Shown here in pieces: positions 33,400 through 45,600 of a DNA stretch of 64,000 bases. The DNA comes from Anadara kagoshimensis. Its lineage: Eukaryota; Mollusca; Bivalvia; Arcoida; Arcidae. Position numbers and translations under genes: made by a program. Under the pieces are notes generated by a model. It did not search any database and had not been told where the DNA came from. It saw only the letters and a list, made by a program, of their open reading frames with translations. Location: contig CM037860.1 in assembly GCA_021292105.1 (NCBI GenBank), positions 12,728,698 to 12,792,697 of the forward strand, written 5' to 3'. Each line of letters begins with the position of its first letter. The stretch's first letter is position 1.

Positions 33400-35309
33400 C
33401 TGTAATAACACATACCTCAATATACAATAACCAATATTAATAAACAAACAAAGAGCAAACAATGCAGTCAAGGGAACCGCATTATACAAAGTCGTGCTTG
33501 AGAAAATATGAATGATAATGTGTTGAATTGGAGATCAAAAATTAAAGATCTAGATGCTTAAAATAGGCATAAAGAGCGCCGATATGCGGAGCAAGATATG
33601 CCCGTAACATTTTTGCCATAAAACTGTTGGTTGAAATTTCAATAATGACAAAGAACAAAAATAAACGTAAAATGCCGTGCTTTTAATTTTACCCATTATA
33701 ATAAGTTGTGTATTTGAGTAAAATTGCAAGCATCATTTCACTCCCAGCCTTGGGCTTTACAATAACTGACATCGGATGTTTTTGGAATATGAAATTTCCA
33801 TGCGTTATTAAGCATGTCCGTGTCAGTTAATCAGAACACAAATGTGGAAAAATTATCTAAGAGTGGAAGCTGAAGGCGTGTGCCCACTACGCCCCTATTT
33901 AAGCCCCTACTGAGGCAAAAATACATTGTAACTGAGCCATTTAGACATTGTGAAAACTTTTTGGAAACACCTTTTCACACTATGGTTCAGGATGTCAGAT
34001 TAACAGATTGTTAATGCAGCTTAATTGCACTTGAATACAGAATTTTGGCCCATGTTTCAATTGTCCGGGAAGCATGTCGCCAGACCCTTTAGAAGGTGTA
34101 TCGAACTTTCACCTTATATTTTCTCCTTATTCGAAACATTAATCAGTCTCTGAAAATTGCTAATTTTTTGTTTTATAACATTGTTCAGCTTCTCAATGCC
34201 GCTCAACTAACATTTCCATTATTTTTCTTGAAACTGCAGCTTATTATGCAAAAATGATTTTTTTTAAATTCCACGTTTTCTGCATGTTTGTAGATTGATC
34301 AGTTAAATGTCGTACATTACACTCCCTTTCTGGAGAAATATTTCAATTACCAACTTGACCAACTACGTTCAAGTATTTGCCAGTTGTAAAGCAATAAACA
34401 TTCTATGTATTGTATTCAAAATTGGTTTTTTAATTGATGTTGTCACATAACAACCTTTCTTCCTTTAAAAAATTCTTACTTTTGTCGTATATATGATTCA
34501 GAATAGGTTTTTGTTTGGTTGACATTTTATAAGTGACCTATTATATCAGGTCTTTTTTTTTCTTTCTTTGTTCCGAACTTTTTGAAAACATTTTAAGGAC
34601 TCTTCAATATATACTGATAGCATGGATTATATTCATTGTTTTAATGTTTTATCCGCGGCTCTGTCAATCACCAAGTACAAAATATACACCTGAAATCTTC
34701 AGGCTTCCTTTCAAGACCAAAATATTTCAATTCGACGGGTTGACAAATGTTTGTTGACTGGTTGATAAATATGTTTTGTTGTCAATAAGTATATTATAAT
34801 TTAATCTTATCATGCACTACAGTCAGGAGCAAACTATATATGTCATCCCTATAAAGAGCAAAGGACACATTTATACACAGTTCCGTAAGTATTTTGATGA
34901 TGAAGTGACAGAAATATCATATGTATAAACAGTAAATTTAGGTCATAAACTATATATTTTCATATATGTTTTGATAGCATGTTTTATTCCGAAACGGCCG
35001 TGTAGTACTGGTGTAATATGTAAATAAACTGAACCTTGTTAAACCTGAAGATAAGACTATCGTAAAATCATTTAACCTCATATAAATATATAAATGCTTT
35101 CATTTCTAAATCTGGAAAAAATGTGAATGATATATATCCTAGTGAGCTCAAAATATAGAATACTACTCATTCTTCTGCTTCATATTTGGACTTATACATC
35201 AGTTGTGTCACCTACGAAAGGCTACATATGAAGCCATATGACAAACAGTATGACTTTCATTTTTAAATAATTTTCAATGAAGCAATACACCTGCTTCTCA
35301 TGATTATGT

Positions 35310-35640
35310 GCTTATGGTGTATTTACTTCACGGTTAATACGTTATGGTAGAGAATGTTCGAACAACGGGAACTTTATACAACAAATCAAGGTGCTTATAA
35401 ATACATTGTAGACTAAGGGATTCTGCAAGCCTAGACTTATTAAGTCCTTAAAATGTTTATTGTCGTCATCACAAGATTCTTGTCTCTAACCAAAATTATT
35501 TTAGATATTTTTGATAAACCATAGTTCCATGTTTCTTTCATAATCAATTTTGATTGAACACATAGCAGTTATAGCTAGTTAAATAGGAGATGGTTTCCCT
35601 TCCATAGGAGCAGCTTGTTTTGTTGTATAATGTTCCCTTA
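35310..35640 (-). mobile_element. Dispersed repeat R1, minus orientation
   Basis: TGGTGTATTTACTTCACGG end, GTCGTCATCACAAGATTC, then GTTCCATGTTTCTTTCATAA and a TAGCTAGTTAAATAGGAGA block. Truncated on its right side. Confidence 0.75.
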
Positions 35641-37727
35641 GTTAAGACAAGTTCTACAATGGCGTGATGTGGAACAAATACACCATTAGCAGGAGAAGCA
35701 CATTTTTCATATAATGTGTCAACGTACTTTATTATGTATTATCAGTATATTACTTTATTGAATGTTGGAATATCATATTGAAATCATAATAAATTAATCG
35801 GTTTAGAGGTGTATTTGTTTTGTGTCATCAACTGTATACCCCATCGATAACAATGTTGTCATATAAATTGTATTTTCACGTCCTTTAAAGATAGATGATG
35901 TAGTGTCGTGCACTTGCATTTAATAAACCATTAAATCATTGTTTGTAATGTTAGTAATTTCCTTAAGGAAACAGTTTTCTGAGGCAACGTATCCTTTTAT
36001 CCTTTAATTGGCAGATACTCCAAAATACGTCATTTTGATTTTCGTCGTATCAGGTGTAACGTTACTGTTTTCGGTGTAGAAATGTGATTTTGGGCGAATA
36101 TTTTAACCTTTTGTATCAAAATCAACTACAGAAAATTTCCTATAAACTTTGTTCTTTATGTTTTTCTTTACAAACACTCTGATCTACATATTTTTTAATT
36201 AAAAACTAAGGACGCAATTGAAATTTCAATTTTCGTAAAAAAAAAATTCTACATTATTTTTCTACACGATTTTTTTTCTAATATGTATTGGTTGGTTATT
36301 AGCATTTCTACTGCAAATACCCTTAAAGCATTGAAAATAGGGTACAATATTTGCTTTTTTCTTAGTTTCTCTGCCAATTAAAGGGTTAAGTTGCGAGTAA
36401 TTGATCTGAAGAATGAACCTGATATTGCAATTTCTGGTAATATTCGGTATTCATTACTCCAGGTACGAATGGGTAAGTTTAATTTCATTTTGCTAGGCTA
36501 CCTGTGCTTGAAACATTTTGACCCTTAGGCTATCGATGAAGAATTGATCTCTGAAACCTTGATACATAACAGTTTAGTCAGTTTTTGTTAATTGAAATAT
36601 TATACTCGCTGGTATAGTATAGCTGCTAGTAAACGATGTTCTCAGTGGCAAACGGGGTTTGCATAATTGTGTTTGTCAAACACAGTTTGACAAACTGATA
36701 AACGTATTGTTGTTTCTGGACGAAGTAGCATTTATATTCATAATCAAACCACGTGGTCAATGGAAATTATAGCTCAAATAAATGCAGTTGCTTTCAAATA
36801 ATTTTATAGAACAATAAAACACAAACATACCAGTATATGCCGAAACCTAAATCCCAAAAGCAAAGGAAACATTTGAGAAGTGAGGCTGGGTGCTCCGGGA
36901 GGGCAAGGAATCGTTTCAAATAAAGGTATATATCACCTTATGGGTCTTTATCGCATCTCAATAACGTTTTCATTTTTCTGGCTTTATATTATTTCAATAT
37001 TTTATGGTAATTGACAATTACATCGATTGCGTGGTACACACATACAAAATGACAATGTTAATTGCTTACTTTAGCATGTATTTGTGCTAGGTTTGAAACA
37101 CCAACAACTGTGCTTGAGGATTGATGCAACATTTATTTCATTTTGTGCAAGGTTTGTGCATACTTGTAAATCAGGTTTAAAATTGCTTCTTGGGGAGAAA
37201 TTTTGAGGGAAGATTCATACTATTGAAAATTTCAGCTCCAAACACACTTTACAAAAAAACTGTTAACCAATGAAGTGTCTAGAAAAGGCTTTTATAGTGT
37301 TATAATAAAAAACAAACATACTAATCTATGTCCGAATCACAATCCAGAAGCAAAGTAAAAACTTTGGAACTGACAAGTTAGGTTAGAGACGTGAACTTCC
37401 ACTAGGGAAGTGAGGCCGGGTGCTCCGGAAGGGTAAGCACCTCCTGTTTAGCTAGATACTAATGTGATTCCAAAGCAATCTGAATAACGATACTCCAGGG
37501 CTATATGGTTATAAGAATATAAACTTCATTTCTAGAGGGCCCAATGGTTACAATTACTTCTCGGGTATTTGAATATCATTTTGTGTCTTGTATCCTCCAA
37601 GAAGATTTAAAACGATTCCGCTAACTACACGCATGTCCAGTCAGATCAATAAAGTCGCATGCGTTAATGACATATACTAGTATATCTCATATAAACACCA
37701 ATAAAATTGGTCTTAAAAGACGTTATA

Positions 37728-38018
37728 TTCAAAAACAAACATACTTATCCATTTCCGAATCACAATCCAGAAGCAAAGTAAAAACTTTGGAACTGACAAG
37801 TTAGGTTAGACACGTCAACTTCCACCAGGTAAGTGAGGCCGGGTGCTCCTGTTTAGCTAGCTACACCCGCCACGTGTGTAATCAAAATTGTGTGAAAGGA
37901 ACATGGAACTACGAGACGTCAAATATATCCAAGGCAATCCTGGACACAGAGACATCGTAGAAGAAAAAAAATTATTGCAGTTGGAAACATGGATTAGTAT
38001 GTTTGTTTCTGATTACAA
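37728..38018 (+). mobile_element. Dispersed repeat R1, copy with inverted ends
   Basis: Starts AAAAACAAACATACTTATCC and ends GGATTAGTATGTTTGTTTC, which are inverted versions of each other. Interior has GAACTGACAAGTTAGGTTAG, a GGGTGCTCC block, TAGCTAGCTACACCCGCCAC and the GACGTCAAATATATCC block. Other R1 copies or fragments: 3503-3672, 12432-12592, 20890-21030, 36815-36930, 37308-37460, 40918-41030, 46548-46600, 47335-47460, 47848-47990, 50700-50845. The inverted end may be genuine or a rearranged fragment. Confidence 0.75.
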
Positions 38019-39494
38019 ACTGTTATTTAACGATATTTTGTTTGAATACTGAAAACCTTTATCAATGGGAATAAATATGGTGAAACATGATGACAGAAAC
38101 ATAACAACTCACTGTGATAATTAATCATTTTAATAAAAGGAAATAAGTGCAACATTAATTGAAATCACAAAATGTCATCAAATACAAGTTAAAACATCAA
38201 TGGATTAAACAATTTTAGGTCTGCATATCCATAGGAACAATCATCAAAGGGTGTGAAAGAAATCAAAAGATGCCATAAATAGTTAAAATATGACATTATT
38301 ATATATCTATAGATAGTAAACGGAAAAAAACTATTTATGGTATATTCTGATTTTCATGTATTAGGATAAAAAGGCACAAATAATTTCTGATGAACATTTT
38401 TTCAAATTTCTCCTGACATGATAAAACAAAATTATAGTGAATGGAATATACTTTCTCTTTAACGAAAACTGAAAAATGTAAATATGAGTAAGCCTTTTTG
38501 TAATTGAATATTATCTGTGCTAATGCGTAGATTAAAACTTATACGTGATATATTATTTATTTTATGTAAACAAATTCAGGTGCAAAATGTGGTTTTCAAT
38601 ATGAAAAATATTTTGTATTAGGAATATAGAAAATAAAAAATATCAATTTTCTATATTTTTTCTCATAATTTCTCATGTAGTTAAATAAGACAAACTTATC
38701 ATATTAATTCACAGATTTTCATTTTCACAAATTTTGATGCATAATAAATTACCAACAAATGCATGGTACAACAAGCGTCCATCGTCAGGTCCACGTATTG
38801 AGCCCCACGTTGTAAACATTGGAAATCAAAAACAATTAGTTCAGAGTCATACATGTGATACATCAGTTCAAGAACGTAACAAGTGAGCCATATAACAAAC
38901 ACATATTGTGCATACTGTTAAACATATATATTATATTTGTGCAAATACACATATACATATATACATACGTACACTTATAGAACAACATACTTATTAAACA
39001 TTACAATTTTGGAAAATATACTTTTTCAGAACTACAGAAGTCCAGCAATTATAAATACAACTTTAAGAGGTTCGTAACATTTTTGAAAATATATAAGTAT
39101 ACACAATATATATTGGATTTTTGTAGGACTGAATAAATAAATATTTTCAAAATGGTAATGTCTATATTTTTGTTTATATTTCTTATGTAAAATTCATAGC
39201 TTCCTCAGAAAATCAATATATAATAGTCGAAAGCGATACTTTTCAAATGTGAAAATATTTTATTAATCACATAGCTCTCTCTTAAGCAGAACAAATGAGG
39301 AATATTTACATTGCTACTAAATAGAGAATTAAGAAAATTTAAATGGCAATAATCAGCACAAACGTATAACATTATTTACAATGCTCAGAAGTTACGTTCT
39401 CAAAATGACAGTTTCAGTTCTGTATCACACTTCTGTAATTTTATATCTAAAATAGCCATTTATCGTCTAAAAGTTAGCGTTTAGTGATATGGAT

Positions 39495-39659
39495 TCAAAA
39501 AAGTCTATCTTTGGAGTATGAACGCCAAAACGTTTTATCACTCTCCCTTGTTTTGCTACTACGACTACTACGAGGGCTCAATACGGTGGCTTGACGAGTA
39601 ACTGGACGTGGAGTGTTGTCGCTTTCATGCTTCAAAATGCCTTTTTGATTAGGAGTTTC
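39495..39659 (-). CDS. Paralogue A exon 8 (terminal exon, stop)
   Basis: 55 codons including TGA. Acceptor TTTTATTTCAG, phase 0. Contains TPRPVTRQATVLSPRSSRSS and ends FWRSYSKDRLF. The R-Q-A-T-V core echoes R-Q-N-S-V of the downstream array exons, and the Ser/Arg end echoes exon 22387-22515. Confidence 0.75.
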   Translation of the reverse strand, partial: ETPNQKGILKHESDNTPRPVTRQATVLSPRSSRSSKTRESDKTFWRSYSKDRLF

Positions 39660-42600
39660 CTGAAATAAAAATTTCCTTCATTTGTCATACTGAAAATGTT
39701 TCATGAATATTAGAGCAGTGTGCTTATAAAGGAAATGATGCAATTGGTGCTTCAGTTTGTTCTTTATGCTAACAATTTTTCATCTCAGCGAAAGACATGA
39801 AAGAAAAAACTTCAATCATTGTTTGCACATTCCGTATATATTTCATAAGTAACAAAACATTCCACGAGAACAAATTTCGTTTAAAATGAATACTGACATC
39901 AGGGTATGCAGTTGTCTGATCCGATTAAAGCATAATTGCATAATTTCCTTGTTTTTGTATCACTCAACACGAGCGACGAAGTGAATTTGTATAACAGAAC
40001 TATCTTATTACAGATTACAACAAATATCGTAAACACAGGGTATAAGTTAAGTTGCCATGCTACAAGCACGGTATCAACCATATATCCATTGTGAAAATAA
40101 AGTATTTTTTGGTTTACAAACGAGTCATGTTATCTTTGTCTCTAGTTCGTTAGGTTCATTGTATTTCAACAGCGAATTTTGATATATATAAAAAAATATT
40201 TTTCAAATGATGTACCAAATACCGATTTTAGTAACCTTGCCGTTTGACATTTCAGATATTTGAGGCACTTGTGCCAATTATGCTGTATACTGACAATATG
40301 ACTGATGTTTTGGGGATAATATGATTCATGCAATGTCGCAAGAGTAATTTAAGTATTTAAAATGAAACGTGTAAAATATCACATGACAAATAATGTAAAA
40401 TTAAAAAAATTATGCCGCTGAGATTTCTGAGGATCACATTCAGCAGTGAATAATGGACGGACTATTAACAATGACAATAAAATATTAATATCTAAGAAAA
40501 AAGGCTATGAAAAATAATAAACTTATGCTTATCGTTTAAAAAAGCTTAGTGCATATCTTTATCGAAGATTTTGATTGACTCTGAATGGGACAAAGAATCA
40601 TTTCTATGTTACGACACCAATTATATACATTAGCTCAACATTAATGCAATGATATTAATAATTCCATTCCCTTTTACTCCAGGCTTCAATTATGATCTTA
40701 CAAACAATACCACTAATCTGTTTACTCTACGTAAATATCACTATACTTTTTGTTTTCCTTTTCTCTTTTTCTGTAGAGCACCGCCTCCACCTCCAGCACC
40801 ACCAGCCATTCCAAACTCATCTTTAACGGCACCTCCTGTTGATTCCACCATATCAATCATACCCTTTGCCTAATTAATTGGACATACAAATAAAATAAGT
40901 TTATTTAGTTATTTAAGACACCTGACATAGCTTCCCTGGTTGAAGGTCGCGTGTTTAACCTAATTTGTCAGCTTGAAAGTTTTTACTTTAATTTGGGATT
41001 GTAGTTTGGTTGGTATTTTTGTTTCTGATTTAGTATCACAACTGATCTTGTGTTTGATTTTGAGCAGAAATAATGGTTCTTAACAAATAGCTTACACTCA
41101 ACTTTTTGAATGGAATTGTTCATCTAATCATTCACTCGTAAAATTTTCAATGGCATTAGCATTGAGCAATTACAGGAATAATAATAAACTAATAAGTTCT
41201 TAATTATTATGGTTCATTAATTTACAAATCATTACACAAAAAATTAAGGTTTAGACAATAAACATACCCAAACGTAAAACGTGGCAGCCCCAGCACTAGA
41301 ATCTCTTATCACTTCAAATGAAAATGGTTCCAGGATCTTCTTGGCAACCATGGCGTCTTCTAGATAAACGTCCTTGGGATCAAATGCGGATATCTTTCTC
41401 ATGGTGGATTCTCGTCCCATTCTTCCAAGTATATTCGCACAACATTTCCAGTCCTTGAAAAAATATTTATATATAAAGAATTCTTAAAACATTGCGAACG
41501 AACCCTAATATATATAATAAGAAGGATTTACATCGAAATCGACGTCATTTGTACGGAAACCAATATATTACGGGCAGACAGATCATACAATCAAATAGGT
41601 CCTAAATTGTATTTATTTTTGTATGAATATTGTACTGCTGCACGTCAAGTGGTTTTAAAAACCAAAACGGTAACAAAAAATTATCAATATAATAGTCATA
41701 CCTAGTGTAGTTTTAAATTAAAAAAACAAACATTCTAGTGATGAAAATATATTTCATTTCTTCGTTTGTAATTAAGTGATGTTCTGTCCTACCTTCACTT
41801 CTTTCTTTGTAAATCCTAACAACACAAACGCTGCTTGTAGCGTTTGATGGATCCCTAATGGTGGACTGATGTATTTCTTCAATTCGGCGATCGTCTTGCT
41901 GTCCATATTTAAAACCGAGCTTTTTAATTTTTCTATTCGTTTTAGTTGGTCTCTCAAACGACAAGCTAAGGCAATAGGAAGATCAAGCTGGTTGTCATAA
42001 TTGACTTCTTGTGCTTTCTTTATTGCAGCTTCAAGGGCTTTTAATTCCCTTCGCCTAGAAGTATCCTCCAAATCTACAATAAGATACGATGTGTCAATAA
42101 TATATTTAAGTTGTAGCGGAAAAAACATGGCAATAATCACATGTTATACCAGTGCTTATTTTACAGCACTAGACGGCAGATTTAGGGATGCAATTCATCA
42201 TCAGTAGTACTTGGACCAAAATTGTGGTACCACTACCAGAACCAAGTAGTTGAAAAAAATATCTAAAGGACGAAAATATATTAACAAACCCAATTCGGCT
42301 AGGGAAATACAGTTTGCTTTGAGATAACAAACAAAAAAAATATACACGAACCAAATATACGAATATGAACCAAATGATAAATATAAACTGAAACTATAAC
42401 TGATTGTGTAATGAAGATGTAACCGCCAGTGAAATTGATCCAAACGAATGTTTTCACTTTTTTGTTTGTTCTGAATGGAATAAATCTAGAAGGATTTCTA
42501 GTCTGTATACAGATTAGGTCAAAGTTAATACGTAAATTATTTTTTGGAAAAACTACAATAGAAGTTTTTCCTTTTATATTTACAGTCAGAAAATTGACAA

Positions 42601-45600
42601 ATGAATTGTCGCTTAAATTTGTATCCAGGGAAAATTTAATCAAAACATGTGAATCAAGTATTTTAGGGACCTGATTACCTGACCTATGGTACAATCAAAA
42701 CTTTTGACGCATGTTTGGAGATATAAGTCTAAAACTTAAGAATATTACAATTCCTCATTTAATTATTCTTTAATTATTTGAACATTAGATAATAGCTAAC
42801 ATGCTTACAAACATTACAAAACCTGAAACTTAGTATTTAATAAAAAAACTAAAGGGGAATCAAGAAGTTTTGTGAAAGTTTAACAGTAATATTTTGAATT
42901 TAGAAACTACGAACGATATATCGCAAAATACATAGTTCAGGCTTATCGCATTGACCCCCAGCAGTGTAAGTGTGATCGTGTAATCATTAAAGCGATGGTA
43001 ATCCTAATATATCTTCCAAAACAAAATATTTTGACTATTTTTAAATCTTTATTTTGATTTTGCCGAATTCTGTCATATATATATTTCAACATTATTAAGT
43101 AAAATTAGGTCGCTTTCCAAAATTTAACGAAAATACTAATTTTATATAAAATGCATTCATTTTTAGGCCCACAATCGATAATAATCAATATAAAATGTCA
43201 GATTAAAAAAACAGAGTACACATTTTCTGGCAACATGAAAACAGTCTCTACATTTAATCATAAGCTGACATATCTTTGAAGAAACACCTATAAGCATGGG
43301 TCAGTATCAACGAAATATTAAAATATACATATTTCTTACCTTGTTTTGCCTTTAGGATTTGTAACATTTTCCTGCCTTTCATTAATAAGTCGTCATGTGA
43401 CTCTGGATTTAATGCCTCGTACTGGAGTATTCCTTTCTCCAACATATCTGTGTCTTTCAAAACCAATCCTCTCTGAATGAGCTTTCGAGCCGCTTTCTTC
43501 CTTTTGTCGTCGTCAACTGCCTCTGGTGCAAAATTAGCTTCATCATCCTCTACTAACGTAAGTTCATCCTCTTCCGTTTCGGTCGAAGTGCCTCAATGAC
43601 CTGCTGTGTATCATCTTCGTAAAGTTCTCCAGCCGTTCGTCTATTGACCTGATATCTAGCTATGTTTGTTAAAACATTTTTATCATCCTTTGTATACATA
43701 TCAACCATGTACTCTCCAAAGTCTTTCAACATCACTTGTAAGAACTTCCTTCCTTCCTGTTGCAAGGTTTGCACTTCATCGTCTTTAGGCGGATCTGACG
43801 CATGACGTTTGGCCACGCATGCCAAAACTTCCTCATGACCTTTAGGAATAGGTATTACTATCTCGTTATCAGAGGTGCGGACGGTTTCTGTCCTTGCATC
43901 AACTGTATTGTCAATGTCACTGTTTTCACTTTTTGTGTCATCAATCTTTTCAGACCCATTAATCGAATGACCTTTCGAATGCAGCAAATACGAATGAACA
44001 TTGTAAATTCTACAACTGTCTTTCTTACGTCTTGCAAAAACATTCAAAGAATATTCACCAGCTATGGGCATATCGACATAAAACACCCACTGTCCATTTT
44101 CCTCGGAGGGGACAACTTTCATATATCTTGAAGCTACAGGGTCATTTGAATGAAGTTCACAGAATAATTCTACGTTGTTTTTAGCACTGAAAACAATTTT
44201 TTCGACTCCAATTTTAGGATCTATCGTGTGGCCCGGATGTGATATGGCCTTGACACCAAGTTTATCACTAATAGTACTTTTCCCAATAAATCCATCTGTT
44301 ACATTGGGGAAAGACGAATTTTGTCCATCTTTCTGATCCCATTTGATGAGATAGTTAAGAACATTTGGGGCATCACCTTCTTCACCTAAATCATTAGCAT
44401 ATAGTTTTAAGGCATATTCGCCTGCTTGTGGCAGACGGATGTTCACTACATATTCGCCATTTTCCTCTCGTATGACAGCATATTTACTCAAAGTAGCCTC
44501 ATCAACTACGGCATTTTTCAGAAGTTGAAACAGCCTAATGTCTTTATTTGTTCCCAGTTTAATTTCGACATCGCCGTCTTTTGTGACAATTACAGCTCCA
44601 TCATGTGTTTTTGTAATAATACCAGCTTCCTTTGCATCCATACCCGGACCCCAACCGATATCAGGACAGTCGGGTAAGGGCATACAGTTAGGCATCGCTT
44701 CACTACAGTTTATGACATAAGTACATGTTAAATCAAAAATGTCCGATTCTCTTACATCCAAACCGAAAACGTCCATCTTGAATTTACCAGCTCTTGGAAA
44801 TCTCAACGTAAACCGAAGCATATCGGTTGTATGTTCAAACAAACAGAATCGTTCGAGTGCTATCTCTGGTGCTTGGTCCTCGTCAGACGCCTTTGCTAAA
44901 TAAAGCATGTATTTATAACGCAAATGTTCACTTGTTTCCTTTGGCAACGTAAAAGGTAACTGTATTTCACCACCTTTGGCATACAAAACACATTTATCCT
45001 GACTCTTATTATTGAAGCTCATATTCAGATAGTGGAATCTCTCACGAACATATACACGTGATTCAAAGTCCTTCACACTCACAGTTTTAGGAAGTAATTG
45101 CCACTGAGGCTCGTCCGGAAAATGGGTCCAAATGAACTTATCAGGATCCGGTAAAAAGTAGAATTCGTTTATTCTGTGTTGTGTTTCACCTTCCGATGTT
45201 TCATCTTCGTCCAGTGACACGTTCCCGTCTGTATCGACAAGCTTCCATTCGCCAGATTTCTTTCCGACTACACAAGCTGATGCCCAAAATGCATCGATAA
45301 ACCTCCACTCGTCTTTAATGAAGACACCGTTCCACTGTGCTCCCATGGCTTTGCGGTCAACTTTTACTCCGATTTCGTATGCCGCACTTTTGTTCATGCC
45401 ACTGATAATAACACAAGGGATCCCAGCCATTCTGGAAAAAATATTTTAAAAAGTGTCAAATCAATGCTGAATCAGTAGAACAGCCAAACGCTGATTATTA
45501 ATTTTCGGAATAGATGTGGTTAGTTGTTCTGAAATAATTAAATTCCTGCATAGCACATTAAACAACAATGGGTTTTCTTTCATTTCAAGAGAAGTTAATG

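Larger units (their letters stand above)
33400..39494. other. Region without supported exons between paralogue A terminal exon and tail array
   Basis: Six kilobases in which I found no exon with paired splice sites and paralogue support. It holds R1 copies at 35310-35640 (minus), 36815-36930, 37308-37460 and 37728-38018 (plus). If the tail array belongs to paralogue A, this is a long intron in that isoform. A possible minus-strand AATAAA at 39259-39264 lies about 230 bases after the paralogue A stop. Confidence 0.5.

Noticed and set aside
38699-38902. 67-codon minus-strand frame in the gap between A and the tail array
   Set aside because: No acceptor or donor of fitting phase and no similarity to the family. 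Probably chance.
43553-43600. Tiny intron explaining the frame change in paralogue A
   Set aside because: The available interval is under 50 bases and has no suitable donor/acceptor pair. A one-base indel is simpler.
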